64,000 nt of DNA from Larimichthys crocea (Eukaryota; Chordata; Actinopteri; Sciaenidae). The translations under genes were made by a program, and so were the position numbers. The stretch spans positions 5,475,073 through 5,539,072 of the forward strand of contig NC_040032.1 in NCBI RefSeq assembly GCF_000972845.2, in the 5' to 3' direction. The notes beneath the pieces are model-generated. The model saw nothing but the letters and a program-made list of their open reading frames with translations, ran no database searches and had not been told where the DNA came from. Below, piece by piece: positions 60,453-64,000 of this stretch. Positions within the stretch are counted from its first letter, which is position 1; every line of letters starts with the position of its first letter.

Positions 60453-61299
60453 GAGTATTATTGTTATGCAGGAAGTGCACTGCATTTACATTCTGGCTCA
60501 AACTGAACTGTGACAAGCTGACAGTGGTTAGTATTGGCCTCTCTGATCTGCTCTCGGCATGTGTGTGTGTGTGAGAGAAAGACAGAGAAAATAAGGACGG
60601 AGGAAGAGGAGGATGAGAAGGGACAAGAAGGTAATAGGATGAAAGAAAGAGTAGAAGAAGAGAGAGAAACAGGAGTAGCGGCGATGAGAGAGAAAGAGAG
60701 GAGGGGAGTGTGGAAGGACAGAAGAAAGGGTGGAGAGAGGGAGGAAAAGACAGTAAAAAACGTTCTCACATTGCACTAATGAGCTCAGGTAAGAAATGGG
60801 ACACAGTGGCTACACACACACACACACATACATACACTCACTGCAGTTCAGTGCACCTAGAAAGAGGGGAAATTAATCACGCACTTCAAAAAGACGAATC
60901 CCCTGGTGCTGTTGCACCTTCTAAACAAGAGAAGGAAGGGGCTTCGGAGGGAAGGATAATATTGCAGAAATGGAGAGAAATGCAACAGCAGAATGAAAAG
61001 ACAAAAGAGGGGGGAAAAAAGCACAGATCTGACAAAAAAAAGTGTTTAAAAAGGTTTCCACTGCTGATAGTTGGATTTGTGCTGAGATTACAAACTGCAG
61101 GCGGAAAGCTTCCACACGCTCAAGCACAGCCTGCAGGCGTCCTTGAAAACCCAAAGACTAGTTTTCCGAGCTGTAGAACATATAAAAGAACAAGATCAGA
61201 TTAGACAAAAAAAAAATTGAGAAAATGTTGAAAAATGGTCCCTGGGAGATCAGAGGATAAGATAGTCCCTCCTGTCAAAACAAAAAAAAAAGAGAAAGA

Positions 61300-61440
61300 A
61301 ATTACAATTTAAGAGCTGTGTGAGGAAGCGTTCCCTCTGGGAGCTCCCTCAAAGATCCCCTGGCGTTAATGGCCTCCGCAATTTCAGCAACAGCCATAAA
61401 ATAAATTGGAAAAGGGGGAGAAATGTCAGGTACCTGCACT
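61300..61440. promoter_or_regulatory. candidate conserved non-coding element
   Basis: CAATTTAAGAGCTGTGTGAG, CGTTCCCTCTGGGAGCTCCC, GGCGTTAATGGCCTCCGCAA, TTCAGCAACAGCCATAAAAT and GTCAGGTACCTGCAC form an unusually non-repetitive and GC-balanced block between A-rich flanks, without splice-compatible coding potential. TCCCTCTGGGAGCTCCCTC includes a short inverted repeat. Evidence is compositional only. Confidence 0.2.
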
Positions 61441-61995
61441 CTTTTACAAAACCTCCTAATAAAAAAAAAGTTTAATGCAGTCATACAGTACTCTTGCCAT
61501 CTTCACACCGATTGCACGTCAGGGTTTAGTTTAACCATTAGAGTGCAGTCTTATTATGCTCACATCCATCCACTCACTTCTACTGAAGCTTAGCACAAGG
61601 AACAAATTGTTTTCCATTTCTATGTGATCTCCAGCAGACTCACAGTTCAGAACTGATGTAAGTTCAACTTTGACTGTGCAAATGTAGGCAATCGGCTAAT
61701 AGAAACATTGATGGACTGTGTTTGTCGATGGAAACATTGGTATTCTAGCGTGCTTCATCTAGGGATGCAGCCATTAAACTGCAGTTCAAACCATCATGGT
61801 TTTGTAACCGTAAAAGCTCAGCTTCACCGAGTGTTTCTGTCACTTGCAGTCAACGAAGTAGCACTGAGTCAAGAGTTGGGTTTTCAACCAACAGCAACAA
61901 ATGAAATGGAATACGAGCACTGCACAGTTTATAAATGTAACACTCATCGGAATGGCATGTCTGTGAAGGTTCTCAGTCATCCAGGTCATCTCTCT

Positions 61996-62123
61996 TCAAA
62001 AAAGGTTTAGTCTGGGGGAAACTGGACTTGGTTGTAGATCCTTGAAGACGTTTCATATGTGTATGTGTGTGTGTGTGTGTGTGTGTATATATTATATGTG
62101 GTTGTATATAATATATATATATA

Positions 62124-62193
<70 letters not shown>

Positions 62194-62378
62194 TAATTAT
62201 CGCGATAATAACAGAATTTTTTGCGATTAATTAGTTAATTTTTTTTAATCGATTGACAGCCCTAATATATATATATATATCATATGTACTGGGATCTCCT
62301 CAGCAGTCAGTCAAAGGCCAAGAAGCTTATTCGTCAGATCTACAACCGTCCAGTTGCTCCAGACTTAACCTTTTTTGA
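61996..62378. mobile_element. element with ~42-bp imperfect inverted ends and AT/TG core
   Basis: The left arm at 61996-62040 (TCAAAAAAGGTTTAGTCTGG, then AACTGGACTTGGTTGTAGATC) is the near reverse complement of the right arm at 62337-62378 (GATCTACAACCGTCCAGTTG, then CCAGACTTAACCTTTTTTGA). The 296-base core holds a TG tract at about 62061-62083, long (AT)n runs, and at 62199-62265 the minus-strand end of another element (TAGGGCTGTCAATCGATTAA and TTAATCGCAAAAAATTCTGT), a type of terminus common in fish hAT-like elements. No ORF is present. A folded-back pair of repeats is an alternative to a true MITE. Confidence 0.6.
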
Positions 62379-62399
62379 AAAAATCAGAATAGTACTGTA

Positions 62400-63570
62400 T
62401 GTCATCCCCTCATCCACCTGCCCTAGAGATGTTCTCAATTTCTTTCCTTTATTTTACTAAAACGGTAAAAACAAACAGACTTTTGAAAAAAAAAACTATA
62501 CATGATTTTATACATCCGTAGTGTTGGAAGTACAGTAATTTTCCTCGTACTATCAATATAAATCGTTGCAGCCCTATTTTCATCACTCGGGTTCACTCTG
62601 ATGTTTGAACGAATGTTGGAAAGGAAAAGTGTAGGCAGAGAAAATGAGATTGAAAACACCTGAACCACAGCCAAGAAACTAAATTTATACCCCGTTTTCT
62701 CTGGTTTAAATGCAGAGAAAATTCATGCAGAGAAAGTTCCTAAAAAGGTTTCTGAGTTCCTGGTAACGTTCCCACTGTCAAACAAGGTTGTATGAGCCAG
62801 AGTTTAAAGCCAGTATTTAAATAAAATAAGATTTTTTTACATGCAAGTGCTTGTCAAAACTAATTTCTGTCATGGTCAGATAAAACTATATCTATATTAT
62901 TGCTAATATCTCTATTATAAGATTTTGTGTGTATTTCAAGACTTTTTTTCTTTGAACTGTCATTGTTAAAGAGCTATTTTCAGTCTTTAAAGTCTCTTAA
63001 AGAAATGTGGCTTGAAGTAGTAACAATGCATATGTAATATCAAAGTTGAGCATCCGCAGAAGTTTCAGCTTGGCAGATTCTATTTTAAATGCATCTCCCT
63101 CACGAGTACCAACATGGTACCTGCTGTGGACAAAATCTGTGTATGCTACTAAGAATCTTTTCATCACTTTACTTTGCCGTCAGACAGCCCTTTCCGACAG
63201 GGAACTGAAGGAATCTATGCTCTCTTTAAAGACACCGGACCAGATTCCTTTAAAAAAAAATCATTTTAACTAGAATATTTTCACGTCTAACTTGCTGAAT
63301 CAAGAATTTATATTGACCAGACCAGAGCTGGTAATGGTTGAAACAGCAGAAAGACTAACCAAGATGTCTTTGGTTAGTTTAGTTCTGTTTCTGTCTCATT
63401 TGAATGAGGTTGTTTTACGATGAGTTAACAAGGCAATAAAGACAATCTTAGTTTGATAAAAGAGTTTTTCTGTTTAATAAAGAAAAGGGGTGTAAGAATA
63501 TTTCCTTTCTTGACAGTTTGAGAGTTTTTTTTATTGGTTAGCAGGATATAATGCATAATAAACGTATGAG
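62400..63570. other. intronic stretch, nothing recognised
   Basis: AT-rich DNA without a supported exon, RNA or repeat family. The short inverted repeat AGACTAACCAAGA/TTTGGTTAGTTT near 63353-63383 could form a small hairpin of 9-10 base pairs, too short and too A/T-poor in flanking pairing to call a precursor RNA. Confidence 0.5.
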
Positions 63571-63574
63571 CATA

Positions 63575-63787
63575 ACCACACATTACATTACATTACATTA
63601 CATTACATTGTATTTAGCGGACACTTTTATCCAAAGCGACTTACAGAGGAGAGAAATGAAGTGCATGTAACTGTGAGCCTCGCTGGACTCGAACTCGCGA
63701 CCAGCGGATCTCTAGCGCTGTGCGCATGCGTACATGAAATTTCTCAACGTTGCTTTGGACGCCAACCGTTCGGCCACCTGGGCGCAC
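63575..63787 (-). mobile_element. tRNA-derived SINE with L2-type tail, minus strand
   Basis: Read on the minus strand, it begins GCGCCCAGGTGGCCGAACGG with an A-box-like TGGCCGAACGGTTGGC (63761-63776). It has a B-box-like AGTTCGAGTCC (63685-63695). It ends in the tail TCTGTAAGTCGCTTTGGATA, AAAGTGTCCGCTAAATAC followed by a (TAATG)n run (63571-63609 on the + strand as CATTA repeats). The head resembles a class II (Ser/Leu) tRNA. The GTAAGTCGCTTTGGATAAAAG tail is the 3' end shared by fish SINEs and L2-clade LINEs. It is a retroposed copy. Confidence 0.75.
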
Positions 63788-64000
63788 CTATTTCATACCC
63801 AATTCAGGAAAGTCTAAATGACTTTGAATCTGGATTAAAACCTATCCCTAAAATGTTTTTAAAGGCTTTCTATTATGTACATAGGAGCTTAGATTACAAT
63901 GTAGAATGCTGCTGTGAACAGGAAGCATAGTTTAGCATTGTTTCTGGTGCAAAGCTCCACCTAGTAGAGATGCTACTTTATGTGAGCATACAAAAATCAC

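Larger units (their letters stand above)
54603..64000 (+). other. jade2 intron after exon G (at least 9.4 kb, incomplete)
   Basis: I searched by eye for the Lys-rich and GLSTSFPIDGTF-like segments expected next and did not find them in any + frame, so the next exon is beyond base 64000. The interval holds repeat 4 (55230-55700), a 28-bp tandem repeat (57344-57427), TG and pyrimidine tracts (57769-58080), two tRNA-derived SINEs, repeat 6, a purine-rich stretch at 60570-60760, and an inverted-ended element at 61996-62378. Between 55700 and 57240 I see nothing recognisable. Confidence 0.7.

Noticed and set aside
60710..61204. Longest non-jade2 plus-strand ORF (164 codons), Lys/Glu rich, considered as the next jade2 exon
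   Set aside because: It reads through purine-rich simple sequence and a CA tract, lacks a suitable acceptor in the required phase, and does not resemble the Lys/Ser-rich or later conserved segments of JADE2.
63685..63787. Minus-strand tRNA-Ser/Leu gene
   Set aside because: The acceptor and anticodon stems do not form and an L2-type SINE tail is attached.
1..64000. CRISPR arrays, operons, phage or bacterial mobile systems
   Set aside because: The window is a vertebrate intron/exon landscape; the regular repeats seen are microsatellites, and no prokaryotic gene organisation exists.

Overview
The window is vertebrate genomic DNA, almost certainly from a ray-finned (teleost, probably percomorph) fish. 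The evidence is very long introns, abundant (CA/TG)n microsatellites, and dispersed repeats whose cores I recognise as typical of teleost genomes: tRNA-derived SINEs, an L2-type SINE tail, and several short interspersed families. There is no bacterial-style gene organisation. The ORFs other than the exons below look like chance ORFs.

One gene is supported: an internal part of jade2 (PHF15), on the + strand. Seven consecutive coding exons, called A to G here, lie at 2055-2209, 5117-5328, 8948-9115, 13436-13552, 20181-20678, 21839-22003 and 54485-54602. All have canonical AG/GT borders and compatible phases. Together they encode about 478 residues: the YDL...WLEL/PELDE segment before the zinc fingers, a C4HC3 PHD finger, an extended zinc-knuckle plus PHD module, a teleost-type Ser/Asn/Thr-rich insert, and the conserved helical region after the fingers. 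The start-codon exon and N-terminal EPL1-like region lie upstream of base 1. The C-terminal exon(s) and stop codon lie beyond base 64000. JADE proteins are scaffolds of the HBO1 (KAT7)-ING4/5-MEAF6 histone acetyltransferase complex; JADE2 is also reported as an E3 ligase for LSD1.

Layout: 1-2054 upstream intron; 2055-22003 six exons with introns of 1.2-6.6 kb; 22004-54484 a single 32.5-kb intron filling half the window; 54485-54602 exon G; 54603-64000 the start of another long intron.

The introns hold the structural interest. A repeat is nested inside another with an 8-bp target duplication, and other copies in the window show the empty site. Two separate families have inverted copies flanking exons C-F. 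A close inverted pair lies at 51.1/52.9 kb. There is also a decayed non-LTR retrotransposon with recognisable endonuclease and reverse-transcriptase motifs, an element with about 42-bp inverted ends at 62.0-62.4 kb, and a three-unit 28-bp tandem repeat resembling RFX X-boxes. Several unique-looking homeobox-site-rich blocks could be conserved regulatory elements. I see no sign of a novel multi-gene system. Repeat family assignments rest on recognition of sequence cores and on copies compared within the window, not on a database search.
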